From: JAGOMX01 sp041738135
GTDB lineage: Bacteria; Pseudomonadota; Alphaproteobacteria; JAGOMX01
Assembly (NCBI GenBank): GCA_041738135.1
Contig: JBGSQK010000041.1
Coordinates: 1-28,500 of the forward strand
DNA length: 28,500 nucleotides
Direction of reading: 5' to 3'
Shown here in pieces: positions 14,703 to 23,682 of the stretch (the stretch's first letter is position 1; each line of letters begins with the position of its first letter). The notes under the pieces were generated by a model that saw only the letters and a list, made by a program, of their open reading frames with translations, made no database searches and was not told where the DNA came from. The position numbers and the translations under genes are program-made.

Positions 14703-16157
14703 ATGGGAGAATCTTTACGTGTGTCCCCGGAACGAGTGGGCGTTGTCCACTTCGTAGGTATCGGTGGAATCGGTATGAGCGGAATAGCATCCATACTGCA
14801 TGAACTTGGATACACTGTCCGTGGCAGTGATGTCACTGAAAATCTTAATGTTTTAAGACTGAGAGAATCAGGCATCGTCATCACTATCGGTCATGCGCCT
14901 GAAAATATCCAGGGTGCTTCTGTTGTGGTTGTATCATCTGATATCCAAGATAACAACTGCGAGCTTGTATCCGCCCGTCATTCTGGTGTCCCTGTGGTCA
15001 AGCGCGCCGAAATGTTGGCAGAGCTTATGCGCCTCAAACCTGCTGTTGCTATAGCAGGTAGCCATGGCAAAACTACCACTACCTCAATTCTCGGCCATGT
15101 GATGGATACTTGTCATATGAAGCCGACCATTGTTTGTGGCGGTATCATTCAAGCCATGGGCACCAACGCTCGAGTGGGCACTGGCGACTGGGTTGTGGTG
15201 GAGGCAGATGAGTCCGATGGCAGCTTTATCAAATTACCAGCAACCATTGCAGTGGTAACCAATATCGATCCTGAACACATGAGCTATTATAAGGATTTTG
15301 GAACACTACTGCGTGCGTTTGAGACCTTCACCGAGAACATTCCCTTTTATGGCCTTAATGTCCTGTGTTACGACCACCCTATTGTGAAGCAATTGAGTTC
15401 TCGCATTACAGACAGGCGTGTTCTGACCTATGGGTTGAATGATGGTGCTGATATCCAAGCCTGCAACATACAAATGTCTGCAGACGGTTGCGTATTTGAC
15501 CTCATACTTTCCGGCAAAACTCAGTCCTTCAGTTCCAATCTAGAAAACACCTATGTGGGTGTTGAAATACCGCTTTTGGGTCATCATAATATCCAAAACT
15601 CATTAGCCGTTATTGCTGTGGCCATAGAGCTGGGCCTTGATATGACGCAAGTATTCTTTGCCTTGAAAACCTTTCGCGGTGTAAAGCGCCGCTTTACATG
15701 GGTGGGTGAGCATAACGGCATCAAAGTGGTTGACGACTATGCCCATCACCCCGTTGAAATTCAAAGGGTGCTTGAGGCCGGAAAAATCGCGACCACCGGC
15801 AGTTTAATTGCGGTGATGCAACCGCATAGATACACACGTCTCAATGATTTGTTTAAAGACTTCGCTGCATGTTTTACCGATGCGGATAAGGTGTTTGTAA
15901 CGCCTGTTTATGCAGCCGGTGAGCAACCTATTCCGGGTGCTGAAAATCATCATCTGGTTGAAGCCATTAAGCAAGCTGGAGTAGAAGATGTGACAGCGAT
16001 TGAAAGTTTTGATGAGCTTGTTCAAAAATTATCAGAGGTTTGTAAGCCAGGTGATGTTATCATTTGTTTAGGTGCGGGATCCATTACGCATTGGGCCGCG
16101 GAATTACCAGAGGCATTGCGTCAGAATGAATTAAATCTGAAGCGTGTTGGGGTTTAA
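14703..16157 (+). CDS. murC: UDP-N-acetylmuramate--L-alanine ligase
   Basis: MurC adds L-Ala to UDP-MurNAc using ATP in the cytoplasm, the first peptide step of peptidoglycan precursor synthesis. The 484-residue protein has all three Mur ligase domains. The UDP-binding N-terminus has H-F-V-G-I-G-G-I-G-M-S-G-I-A, the ATP loop G-S-H-G-K-T-T-T-T lies near residue 119, then V-V-E-A-D-E-S-D-G-S, G-H-H-N-I-Q-N-S-L-A and D-D-Y-A-H-H-P-V-E-I. It opens a six-gene wall and division cluster; murB starts 25 nt downstream. In most relatives murG and ftsW lie upstream of murC, but here they are absent. Confidence 0.96.
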   Translation: MGESLRVSPERVGVVHFVGIGGIGMSGIASILHELGYTVRGSDVTENLNVLRLRESGIVITIGHAPENIQGASVVVVSSDIQDNNCELVSARHSGVPVVKRAEMLAELMRLKPAVAIAGSHGKTTTTSILGHVMDTCHMKPTIVCGGIIQAMGTNARVGTGDWVVVEADESDGSFIKLPATIAVVTNIDPEHMSYYKDFGTLLRAFETFTENIPFYGLNVLCYDHPIVKQLSSRITDRRVLTYGLNDGADIQACNIQMSADGCVFDLILSGKTQSFSSNLENTYVGVEIPLLGHHNIQNSLAVIAVAIELGLDMTQVFFALKTFRGVKRRFTWVGEHNGIKVVDDYAHHPVEIQRVLEAGKIATTGSLIAVMQPHRYTRLNDLFKDFAACFTDADKVFVTPVYAAGEQPIPGAENHHLVEAIKQAGVEDVTAIESFDELVQKLSEVCKPGDVIICLGAGSITHWAAELPEALRQNELNLKRVGV

Positions 16158-16182
16158 CCATAAAAAGATAACAGGTAGTTTC

Positions 16183-17115
16183 ATGACGGAAGAAATCATC
16201 GACCGTTTACCGACGGTACGAGGACGATATAGTAAAAAGACTGAGTTAGCTTCCATCACCTGGTTTAGGGTTGGAGGTCCAGCTGAAGTGGTCTTTAAGC
16301 CTGCGAGTATTCAGGATCTCAGTTTGTTCTTGAAGGAAAAGCCCAGTAGCATACCGGTGCAAGTCATTGGTGTGGGGTCAAACCTACTGGTCCGCGATGG
16401 CGGTATCAAAGGTGTGGTTATAAGGCTTGGTAAAGGCTTTACCAATATTATGGTGGAAGGCACATTCATTGAGGTGGGGGCAGGGATGCTCGACCGCAAT
16501 GTGGCCATGACATCTAGGGATGAAGGCATCGGCGGCTTAGAGTTTCTGTGCGGTATTCCTGGCACCATTGGTGGTGCCTTGCGCATGAACGCGGGCTGCT
16601 ATGGAACCGAAATCAAGGATGTGCTTGAATATGCCGTTGCCATGGACCCTAAAGGCCAAATACATCGCTTGACGACCGAAGAATGCGGATTTTCCTACAG
16701 GCATTGCTCGGTTCCGCAAGATTGGATATTCATCAGTGCTGGTCTTAAAGGCACTAAAAGCACGTCTTCAGAAGTGGACGCAAAAATCCAAAAGATGTTG
16801 CAGCAACGTGAAGAAACGCAACCTGTGCACACTCGTACCGGTGGCAGCACGTTTGCCAATCCTGATGGACATAAAGCTTGGGAGCTCATTGATCAAGCAG
16901 GCTGTCGTGGAATGAAAATTGGCGGTGCGCAGGTTTCTGAACTGCATTGCAACTTCTTGATGAATACAGGAGATGCTACCGCTGGCGATATCGAAACCCT
17001 GGGCGAGACAATCCGCGCAAAAGTGAAGGCGGAATCGGGTATTGAGCTTCGTTGGGAAATTCAACGCATTGGTTATGATCCAAAACAACTAAAAAACGAA
17101 AGCAAGGCAGCATGA
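16183..17115 (+). CDS. murB: UDP-N-acetylenolpyruvoylglucosamine reductase
   Basis: MurB is a flavoenzyme that reduces UDP-GlcNAc-enolpyruvate to UDP-MurNAc with NADPH. The 310-residue protein has the FAD-binding segments T-W-F-R-V-G-G-P-A-E, G-V-G-S-N-L-L-V-R-D-G-G and G-I-P-G-T-I-G-G-A-L-R-M-N-A-G-C-Y-G. The catalytic-region motifs are F-S-Y-R-H-C, G-S-T-F-A-N-P, and a C-terminal Glu in G-I-E-L-R-W-E. The ATG at 16183 is preferred over 16144, which lies inside murC; an ACAGGTAG box precedes it. The stop overlaps the ddl start in ATGA, so coupling is expected. Confidence 0.96.
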   Translation: MTEEIIDRLPTVRGRYSKKTELASITWFRVGGPAEVVFKPASIQDLSLFLKEKPSSIPVQVIGVGSNLLVRDGGIKGVVIRLGKGFTNIMVEGTFIEVGAGMLDRNVAMTSRDEGIGGLEFLCGIPGTIGGALRMNAGCYGTEIKDVLEYAVAMDPKGQIHRLTTEECGFSYRHCSVPQDWIFISAGLKGTKSTSSEVDAKIQKMLQQREETQPVHTRTGGSTFANPDGHKAWELIDQAGCRGMKIGGAQVSELHCNFLMNTGDATAGDIETLGETIRAKVKAESGIELRWEIQRIGYDPKQLKNESKAA

Positions 17116-18059
17116 AGAATATACATGTAGCAGTATTATTAGGTGGCTGGTCAGGTGAGCGAGAGGTCTCATTGAACAGTGGTGAGCAGATTGCCTGCGC
17201 AACTGAAGAACTTGGTTATAAAGTAACACGGGTGGACGTGACGCGGGATTTAAAAAGACTGATTGCGCAATTGACACCTAAACCGGATGTGGCTCTCAAC
17301 ATACTGCACGGCCAATGGGGCGAAGATGGTCGTATACAGTCCGTATTGGATATCTTAGATATCCCTTATACATTTTCAGGGCACACCGCATCCTCCCTTG
17401 CTATGAATAAAGTACTTTCCAAGCAGATCTTTATAACCGCGGGCATACCTACGCCTAAATACAAGATCGTCTCGTTTGACGAAGCTTTTGCTTCACCGCA
17501 GATGAATGTGCCATACGTAATCAAGCCTATCGCAGAAGGCTCCAGTTTGGGCGTATATATCGTCATTGATCCAACCGTATTGCCACAAAGGCCGACCAAT
17601 TGGGAATATGGTGATCAGGTGATCGTTGAAGAATACATACCCGGAATGGAACTGTCGGTTGCTGTTATGGGTGACAAGGCTATTGGTGCATTGGAACTCG
17701 CTCCCAAGCAAGGTTTCTACAGTTATGAGGCCAAATACACTGATGGCAAAACGGACCACCACATGCCAGCACGTATGAAAGAAACGGATTATAATAAAGC
17801 ATTGGATTATGCGCTTAGAGCGCACCAGGCTTTAACCTGCAAGGGTGTTTCAAGGACAGATATGCGTTTTAACCCCAAAACGGGTGAACTGTATGTATTA
17901 GAGGTCAACACTCAACCAGGTTTTACACCTTTGTCCATCGTGCCAGAAATAGCAGCGCATGTGGGCTACAGCTTTAAGGATCTGGTGGATTGGATGATTC
18001 AGGACGCATTGAAAGATGTGAAGCCTTCCGTAAAATCGGTGAAAGCTGTGTCCGCATAA
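17112..18059 (+). CDS. ddl: D-alanine--D-alanine ligase
   Basis: Ddl joins two D-Ala with ATP to form the dipeptide that ends the muropeptide stem. The 315-residue ATP-grasp protein has the N-terminal G-G-W-S-G-E-R-E-V-S-L-N-S-G motif. L-H-G-Q-W-G-E-D-G and Y-T-F-S-G follow, then the flexible-loop motif A-E-G-S-S-L-G-V and the metal-binding E-V-N-T-Q-P-G-F-T near residue 275. It overlaps murB by 4 nt and is followed 10 nt later by ftsQ, matching the usual murB-ddl-ftsQ order. Confidence 0.96.
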   Translation: MKNIHVAVLLGGWSGEREVSLNSGEQIACATEELGYKVTRVDVTRDLKRLIAQLTPKPDVALNILHGQWGEDGRIQSVLDILDIPYTFSGHTASSLAMNKVLSKQIFITAGIPTPKYKIVSFDEAFASPQMNVPYVIKPIAEGSSLGVYIVIDPTVLPQRPTNWEYGDQVIVEEYIPGMELSVAVMGDKAIGALELAPKQGFYSYEAKYTDGKTDHHMPARMKETDYNKALDYALRAHQALTCKGVSRTDMRFNPKTGELYVLEVNTQPGFTPLSIVPEIAAHVGYSFKDLVDWMIQDALKDVKPSVKSVKAVSA

Positions 18060-18069
18060 GGGGCGTTAA

Positions 18070-18912
18070 ATGAGAAGAAAGCACAAGGCAGCAAGTCGCA
18101 CGAGACCCAATCGCCGCCAAATTTCTTGGCTGGAGGTATTTAGCAATTTTTACGCGGCAAAACGCACCATATTTATGGTGAGCTTCATTGTGCTTCCCAC
18201 GCTGTCCTGGAGCATGGGTTGGGTGCATACGGCATTTGAACATGTGGGTGCTAAAGGCGAGCAAGCTTTAGCCTTTACAGGATTTACAGTGGATGACATT
18301 TTGGTGGAAGGTCGTATGCAAACCGATCCGCAAACCATTTTGGCAGCCGTGGGTGCGACCCGTGGAGATCCAATTTTTAAATGTGATCCCAATGCCACCA
18401 AAGAACGACTGGAAAACATCACCTGGATTCAGTCTGCAACTGTACAACGACGTTTGCCAAGTACGGTATATATCAGGCTCGTGGAAAGAAAGCCAATTGC
18501 CATATGGCAAAATGAGTCAAAACGACATCTGGTTGATGAGCATGGGGCCGTGATTGAGTATTTTGAATCACCGCAATTCCAACACTTGATGGTGGTGACA
18601 GGACAACAAGCGCCGACACATACCAAGGAACTTCTGGATGGTTTTTCAGATTTTCCTGAGTTAAGACAAAAGATTAAATCTGCGGTCTTTATTAGTGGAC
18701 GCAGATGGGATCTAATAATGAAGAATAACGTTCGTGTGAAGCTGCCGGAGAAAAATATTAAGCCGGCCTTAACTCATTTAGAACGTTTGGAAAAAGAACA
18801 TCGCTTAACCGATGGACGCGTTGCAACGATTGATCTTCGTCTGCCGGATCGATCTTTTCTGTATGTCCAAGAAGCGGAAGATGATAAAAAGAATAAAGGC
18901 AAGATAACTTAA
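18070..18912 (+). CDS. ftsQ: cell division protein FtsQ
   Basis: FtsQ is a single-pass membrane protein linking cytoplasmic and periplasmic parts of the divisome. The 280-residue protein has a basic cytoplasmic N-terminus (R-R-K-H-K-A-A-S-R-T-R) and a membrane segment at about residues 37-56 (I-F-M-V-S-F-I-V-L-P-T-L). A POTRA domain starts at F-T-V-D-D-I-L-V-E-G-R and includes the I-T-W-I-Q-S-A-T-V-Q-R-R-L-P-S-T strand-helix signature. A beta domain ends near T-I-D-L-R-L-P-D-R. The charged tail is short. Position between ddl and ftsA confirms the call. Confidence 0.94.
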   Translation: MRRKHKAASRTRPNRRQISWLEVFSNFYAAKRTIFMVSFIVLPTLSWSMGWVHTAFEHVGAKGEQALAFTGFTVDDILVEGRMQTDPQTILAAVGATRGDPIFKCDPNATKERLENITWIQSATVQRRLPSTVYIRLVERKPIAIWQNESKRHLVDEHGAVIEYFESPQFQHLMVVTGQQAPTHTKELLDGFSDFPELRQKIKSAVFISGRRWDLIMKNNVRVKLPEKNIKPALTHLERLEKEHRLTDGRVATIDLRLPDRSFLYVQEAEDDKKNKGKIT

Positions 18913-18934
18913 AATTGGAAGTATAGGCACCGCC

Positions 18935-20197
18935 ATGATATTTAGGCGCATGCGAAAGTCAAATCCGATCTCACAAAGCGAGATCATTGCGGCCATTGAT
19001 ATTGGCTCGAGTAAAATATGCTGCGCTATTGTGCGCGCAGATTCGTCCGAATCCCTAAACGTAATCGGGGTAGGGCACCAAAGCGCAAAAGGCTTGCGCA
19101 ATGGCAATGTGATCGATATGCAAGATGTGGAACTGTCCATACTAAACTCAGTGCATTTGGCTGAGCAAATGGCCAAAGAAACCATCCGCGATGTGTACAT
19201 CAACATCCCTTGCTGCAAATCACAGACGGTTGCTGTAGATCTCTCAATCACTGGACATTCTGTTGATGAAGCAGACGTCAGGCGTCTGCTGGGTATTTCA
19301 AGGCAGGTGGAACAACCTCAAGGACAAGATCCAATCCATACCATTCCGACCACATACAACATAGATGGACGTAAAGGTATTCGTGATCCCCGAGGCATGT
19401 ATGGTGATTCGCTGGGCGTAAACGTGCACACTATTTATGCGCAAACCAGCAACTTACGTAATCTTTCCACGTGTATTTCCCGTTGCCACCTGAATGTCAA
19501 ATCCTTTGTGGCCTCTCCATTAGCAGCAGGTCTTGCAACGCTGGTTGACGATGAAATGGACTTAGGTACCATCGTTGTGGACATGGGGGCAGGGACCACA
19601 ACCATTGGTGTGTTTTTTGAAGGTAATATCGTTCACACAGATTGTATTTCCATCGGTGGTCAACATATAACTAGCGATATCGCTCGCGTGTTGTCGACTC
19701 CATTGTCGCAGGCTGAAAGGCTCAAAACCCTTTACGGCAGCGTTCTGATTTCCACATCCGATGAGCGTGATCTGGTCAAAGTACCACAAATCGGTGAGGT
19801 ATCAGATCCTCCCACCAACCAAATCGCCAAAGCTGATTTGGTCAGAATCATCAGGCCTCGTGTTGAAGAAACGTTGGAGTTGATCAAGAACCACTTGAGC
19901 TCAAAAGGCATTAGCAAACGCATCAGCAACCGTATCGTTTTAACGGGCGGTGCCTCGCAATTGCCAGGTTTGGTAGAAATGGCGAGCGCTGTCCTGGACA
20001 AGCAAGTCAGACCCGGCAGACCCCTACAGAATCTGGGGCTACCCAAATCCATGTCTGGACCAGCCTTTTCAGGCTGCGCGGGTTTAATCGCCTACGCCCA
20101 TTTGGAAAAAAGCGAGCAAGTTATGTCCCATAGCTTTGCGCAGGAAACGAACTCTCTTACAGGCAGAATGACTTCCTGGTTGAGAGAGAATATATAG
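18935..20197 (+). CDS. ftsA: cell division protein FtsA
   Basis: FtsA is an actin-like ATPase that tethers FtsZ to the membrane. The 420-residue protein has the phosphate-1 motif A-A-I-D-I-G-S-S-K-I near residue 20. Phosphate-2 is V-D-M-G-A-G-T-T-T-I-G, followed by S-I-G-G-Q-H-I-T-S-D-I-A, and the adenosine motif is L-T-G-G-A-S-Q-L-P-G. The C-terminus M-T-S-W-L-R-E-N-I is the amphipathic membrane-targeting helix. ATG 18950 is an alternative start; the ribosome binding site for 18935 is weak. ftsZ follows after 56 nt. Confidence 0.95.
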   Translation: MIFRRMRKSNPISQSEIIAAIDIGSSKICCAIVRADSSESLNVIGVGHQSAKGLRNGNVIDMQDVELSILNSVHLAEQMAKETIRDVYINIPCCKSQTVAVDLSITGHSVDEADVRRLLGISRQVEQPQGQDPIHTIPTTYNIDGRKGIRDPRGMYGDSLGVNVHTIYAQTSNLRNLSTCISRCHLNVKSFVASPLAAGLATLVDDEMDLGTIVVDMGAGTTTIGVFFEGNIVHTDCISIGGQHITSDIARVLSTPLSQAERLKTLYGSVLISTSDERDLVKVPQIGEVSDPPTNQIAKADLVRIIRPRVEETLELIKNHLSSKGISKRISNRIVLTGGASQLPGLVEMASAVLDKQVRPGRPLQNLGLPKSMSGPAFSGCAGLIAYAHLEKSEQVMSHSFAQETNSLTGRMTSWLRENI

Positions 20198-20253
20198 TGA
20201 TTTTTACCACGAGATAATTTAAATTAGAGTAAGACGGATAAGCGGAGAGAAGA

Positions 20254-21726
20254 ATGAGCGTACGACCACTTGCAGAAATAAAATCTATCAATCGCATGCC
20301 ACAGCCCATTGCTGTGGAGGATTTTAAACCACGCATCACTGTGATGGGTGTGGGTGGAGCTGGCTCCAATGCGGTGAACAATATGATACGCTCACAGCTG
20401 GAAGGTGTTGAGTTTGTGGTTTGTAACACAGACGCACAAGCGCTCGGGCTTGCTCTGACAGAAAACCGTATTCAGCTGGGCATGGCCATTACTCGCGGAC
20501 TTGGCGCAGGTTCTAAGCCACAAGTGGGTGAAGCTGCGGCTGAAGAGTCCATTGACGAAATTCTCAACTATATTGAAGGCACCAACATGCTGTTCATCAC
20601 TGCCGGTATGGGCGGTGGTACGGGTACAGGTGCAGCCCCCGTAATCGCCAAGACTGCCAAAGAAATGGGCATATTGGTTGTCGGTGTAGTGACAAAGCCT
20701 TTCCATTTTGAAGGTGCTCATCGTACAAAAACAGCCGAAGCTGGTATTGAAGAGTTACAACAACACGTGGATACCTTGATCGTTATTCCGAACCAAAACT
20801 TGTTCCGCATTGCCAACGAAAAAACCACTTTTGCAGATGCCTTTAAAATGGCTGACGAAGTATTGTACTCAGGCGTGCGCAGCGTAACGGATCTGATGAT
20901 CGTTCCAGGTCTCATCAATCTAGACTTTGCTGACATACGCACTGTGATGACCGAAATGGGTAAAGCCATGATGGGTACCGGCGAGGCCGAAGGCGACAAC
21001 CGTGCGATCCAAGCGGCAGAAGCCGCCATTGCCAACCCGCTGCTGGACGAAGTCTCCATGAAGGGCGCTCGTGGCGTTCTCATTAGCGTGACTGGCGGTA
21101 TGGACATGACATTGTTTGAAGTGGACGAAGCTGCTAACCTGATCAGAGACCAGGTGGAAGTGGATGCCAACATCATTTTCGGTTCCACATTCGATGAAAA
21201 ACTCAACGGACGCATTCGTGTTTCTGTGGTGGCGACCGGTATAGACCAGTATGCGCATTTAAACGTAGCTGCACCGCAAGTGATAGCATCTGTAGAAACA
21301 CCAGTAGCGATGCCAGCGCCAGAACCCCATTACGAAACCGATTTTAGCAGTGGCATGGAAAGCCTTTCTTCTGCGGAAGAACAGGATGACATCTACGATC
21401 AATTGTCTAATTTTTCATCACACAATGATCAAGCGGAAAATGGCTATACCACGTTGACTCAAGAAATGGAAAGCGATGCTGGTTACAGACACGCAGCCGC
21501 TCCTGAACCCGTGCGTAAGTTGAGTTTTCTCGAGCGCATCACCGAATCATTAACAGGCAGGTCAGCAGCACAGCAGGCCCCAGCAGCAGTGCAACCAACT
21601 CCAGCTCAACCCCAATACGCTCCACGTATGCGTGTCCGTCCAAGCGAACCAGGCGGCGAAAATGCTCCTGAAGAGGATGAGGATATCTCTGAGATTCCGG
21701 CATACTTGCGTCGTCAGGGGAAGTAA
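20254..21726 (+). CDS. ftsZ: cell division protein FtsZ
   Basis: FtsZ is the tubulin-like GTPase of the division ring. The 490-residue protein has the nucleotide motif G-V-G-G-A-G-S-N-A-V-N near residue 30 and the tubulin signature G-G-G-T-G-T-G-A-A-P-V near residue 129. The synergy-loop segment containing N-L-D-F-A-D-I follows. A variable Pro/Ala/Glu-rich linker from about residue 345 leads to the conserved C-terminal peptide D-I-S-E-I-P-A-Y-L-R-R-Q, which binds FtsA. The long linker is usual for alphaproteobacteria. A CGGAGAG box precedes the ATG. lpxC, the common next gene, is missing. Confidence 0.97.
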   Translation: MSVRPLAEIKSINRMPQPIAVEDFKPRITVMGVGGAGSNAVNNMIRSQLEGVEFVVCNTDAQALGLALTENRIQLGMAITRGLGAGSKPQVGEAAAEESIDEILNYIEGTNMLFITAGMGGGTGTGAAPVIAKTAKEMGILVVGVVTKPFHFEGAHRTKTAEAGIEELQQHVDTLIVIPNQNLFRIANEKTTFADAFKMADEVLYSGVRSVTDLMIVPGLINLDFADIRTVMTEMGKAMMGTGEAEGDNRAIQAAEAAIANPLLDEVSMKGARGVLISVTGGMDMTLFEVDEAANLIRDQVEVDANIIFGSTFDEKLNGRIRVSVVATGIDQYAHLNVAAPQVIASVETPVAMPAPEPHYETDFSSGMESLSSAEEQDDIYDQLSNFSSHNDQAENGYTTLTQEMESDAGYRHAAAPEPVRKLSFLERITESLTGRSAAQQAPAAVQPTPAQPQYAPRMRVRPSEPGGENAPEEDEDISEIPAYLRRQGK

Positions 21727-21777
21727 TTCTACTGATAAACTACTGAGCTGATTCAATAATTCTGCCACCCTCCTGTT

Positions 21778-21802
21778 CCTCCCCGGCTCAAGGCCGGGGA
21801 GG
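21778..21802. terminator. GC-rich hairpin between ftsZ and P450
   Basis: A perfect 10-bp stem (CCTCCCCGGC with GCCGGGGAGG) encloses a 5-nt loop between two convergent genes. No T-run follows on either strand, so it is a barrier or processed 3' end and not a standard intrinsic terminator. Confidence 0.5.
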
Positions 21803-21855
21803 GCTGATAGAGCCACTTACTTTATACAAATGTTATAACTTCCGATAATCAATTA

Positions 21856-23205
21856 TTAGCGACGATGTACCATCATCTCTTCTGCGCCCCCTGGCCAAGA
21901 CGTAAGACCAAATCTAGCTTTTCTGTCACGACCGGGCATCAGTGTGAAGCGATATTTGGGAAGAAGAATGGCCAGTGCCACGACGGCTTCAAGGTACGCA
22001 AAATTCATACCGATGCACAATCTGTGCCCACCACCAAAGGGTAGGTATGCATATTGGTGGTCTTGTCCCCACCGTTTTTCACGAAAGCGTTCCGGCTCAA
22101 AAGCTTCAGGGTTATCCCAATAGGCTGGGTTCCGGTTGGTGCCCCTATAGTTTAAAGTGATCAAGCTGCCTGCTGGTATTGTATATCCTGCGATGTGATC
22201 TTCTTCAATGCTGATTCGATTGGTTGCTGGGAGTGGTGATTGTAGCCTTAAGGCCTCTTGGAAAACCATTTTTGTGTAGACGAGTTTATTGGCCGTTTCA
22301 AAATTGATTTTTCCCCCGCCAACGATCTCTTCAATTTCCTCTAGAACCTTTTCTTCCACATGGGGGTGTAAAGAAAAGTACATATAAAGTGCATTGATCG
22401 TCGAGGCCGTTGTGTCATGGCCGGCGATTAAATAAACAATTATGTCACCAACAAGGTTTGCATTTATCTCCTCGCCTAGAAAGTTCTCACGATAAAATTT
22501 CATGATGTGATCTAACAGGTCGTCATAAATCTTCGACGATTGCTCTCGTTGATTGATTATGTCTAGGGTTGTTTGCTTAACATATGCAAAGCTTTCATTG
22601 CGCTTACGGCGGTCTTGTGTAGGCAATAACCAACGGATGCCATAAAAGGATACACCTTTTTGGAAAATCTGATCTAAGGCTTCTTTCATCTGGTAATGAA
22701 AATCGTGAAAATTTAGGTCACAATCTTCCAATAGATTATAAAGCATATTTTTTAACGTCAAAGATCCGAGCAGTTCTTTAACATTAAAAGGCTTGCCCGA
22801 TGCGGCTGCCTGCTCATAAAGATCCAGCACTTCTTCTGTATAAGTAACCATTCTTGGCACATATTCTCTGAGCTTAGAAGGGAGGAAGCTAGGTGTGGCA
22901 ATTTGTCTGTTGCTCTTCCAAAAATCAAAATCATTTGTAAAAAATAGACTGTTGCTGTTATTTGTTAGCTTGAATATTTCTTTTGTAATTGGACCATTAG
23001 TAGCTTTTGGGTAATTGTTAAAATTATCGTGCAAGATATGTTTCAATAGGACGGGGTCGCGGGTAACTATCGTTCTCATAGGAAATGTTGCGATATACGT
23101 ATCACCATGTTCTTCATGCCGCTTATTTATAGTCCCTAAAAAATCGGCTTTTATCTCTTTTAAGGCCTTTAGTTTGGGTCCACTAGTAATTGGTAGTATT
23201 GACAT
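21856..23205 (-). CDS. cytochrome P450
   Basis: This is a soluble haem-thiolate monooxygenase of 449 residues with no N-terminal membrane anchor. The I-helix oxygen-binding motif is A-G-H-D-T-T-A-S-T and the K-helix E-x-x-R is E-A-L-R. The P-E-R-F motif precedes the haem loop F-G-G-G-H-R-L-C-I-G with Cys397. The spacing and E-P-E-R-F-R-E-K-R-W context resemble CYP4/CYP102-like fatty-acid hydroxylases; the substrate is unknown. A fitting ribosome binding site (AAGGGA) and promoter precede it. No ferredoxin or reductase partner is encoded nearby, so electrons must come from elsewhere. A frameshifted relative lies directly upstream. Confidence 0.93.
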   Translation of the reverse strand: MSILPITSGPKLKALKEIKADFLGTINKRHEEHGDTYIATFPMRTIVTRDPVLLKHILHDNFNNYPKATNGPITKEIFKLTNNSNSLFFTNDFDFWKSNRQIATPSFLPSKLREYVPRMVTYTEEVLDLYEQAAASGKPFNVKELLGSLTLKNMLYNLLEDCDLNFHDFHYQMKEALDQIFQKGVSFYGIRWLLPTQDRRKRNESFAYVKQTTLDIINQREQSSKIYDDLLDHIMKFYRENFLGEEINANLVGDIIVYLIAGHDTTASTINALYMYFSLHPHVEEKVLEEIEEIVGGGKINFETANKLVYTKMVFQEALRLQSPLPATNRISIEEDHIAGYTIPAGSLITLNYRGTNRNPAYWDNPEAFEPERFREKRWGQDHQYAYLPFGGGHRLCIGMNFAYLEAVVALAILLPKYRFTLMPGRDRKARFGLTSWPGGAEEMMVHRR

Positions 23206-23237
23206 GGTCTATTCCCTTAATATAAGGTTTTATTTCT

Positions 23238-23266
23238 ATTGTATTTAGAAGTCAGCTGAATTACAA
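23238..23266 (-). promoter_or_regulatory. promoter of the intact P450 gene
   Basis: On the minus strand TTGTAA (23266-23261) and TACAAT (23243-23238) are exactly 17 nt apart. They lie 33 bp before the P450 start codon. Confidence 0.6.
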
Positions 23267-23428
23267 GGGTGTATGCTATTTATGTTTTTTCTACGAACGC
23301 GGAATACCATCATATCAAAAGTCGCATTGTAACAATAGATGTGCTACGCTCTGCCTATGTGCAGCTTTTAGTTGCTCTTTTGCTGGTATATATATATGCA
23401 TAAGTATTGCAAATAATGGAGATTAAGT

Positions 23429-23647
23429 ATGTCTAATCCGAAAAATCCTAAAAACAGAAATGTTCCTAAAAGTCCTGACTCACCCAATTACCCAAAGATT
23501 CGTCCATCTCTTAAAGAAAAAGTGCAGGAAAATGCCAAGGGCGCTGAAATCCTGGTGGAATCCAGTGCCCCATTGAGTCCGCCTCTTTTAGTAGAGCCCA
23601 TTGATCCTATGAATCCTTTTGTTTCTGAGTCTCCCGAGATAAAATAG
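23429..23647 (+). CDS. small Pro/Asn/Lys-rich hypothetical protein
   Basis: The 72-residue frame follows a GGAG box 8 nt upstream of the ATG. The product is low-complexity and charged, starting M-S-N-P-K-N-P-K-N-R-N-V-P-K and with later P-L-L-V-E-P-I-D-P-M-N-P. No signal peptide or membrane segment is seen. I do not recognise it, and composition bias means it could be a chance frame. It sits between the intact P450 and the P450 pseudogene, on the opposite strand to both, and ends 35 bp from the ancestral stop of the pseudogene. Confidence 0.45.
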   Translation: MSNPKNPKNRNVPKSPDSPNYPKIRPSLKEKVQENAKGAEILVESSAPLSPPLLVEPIDPMNPFVSESPEIK

Positions 23648-23682
23648 TTTCTCAACTGCGTGCTCGATGTAAGAGTGATATG

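Noticed and set aside
20718..21215. 165-codon minus-strand frame inside ftsZ
   Set aside because: It lies wholly antisense to a highly conserved part of ftsZ; its length reflects codon bias.
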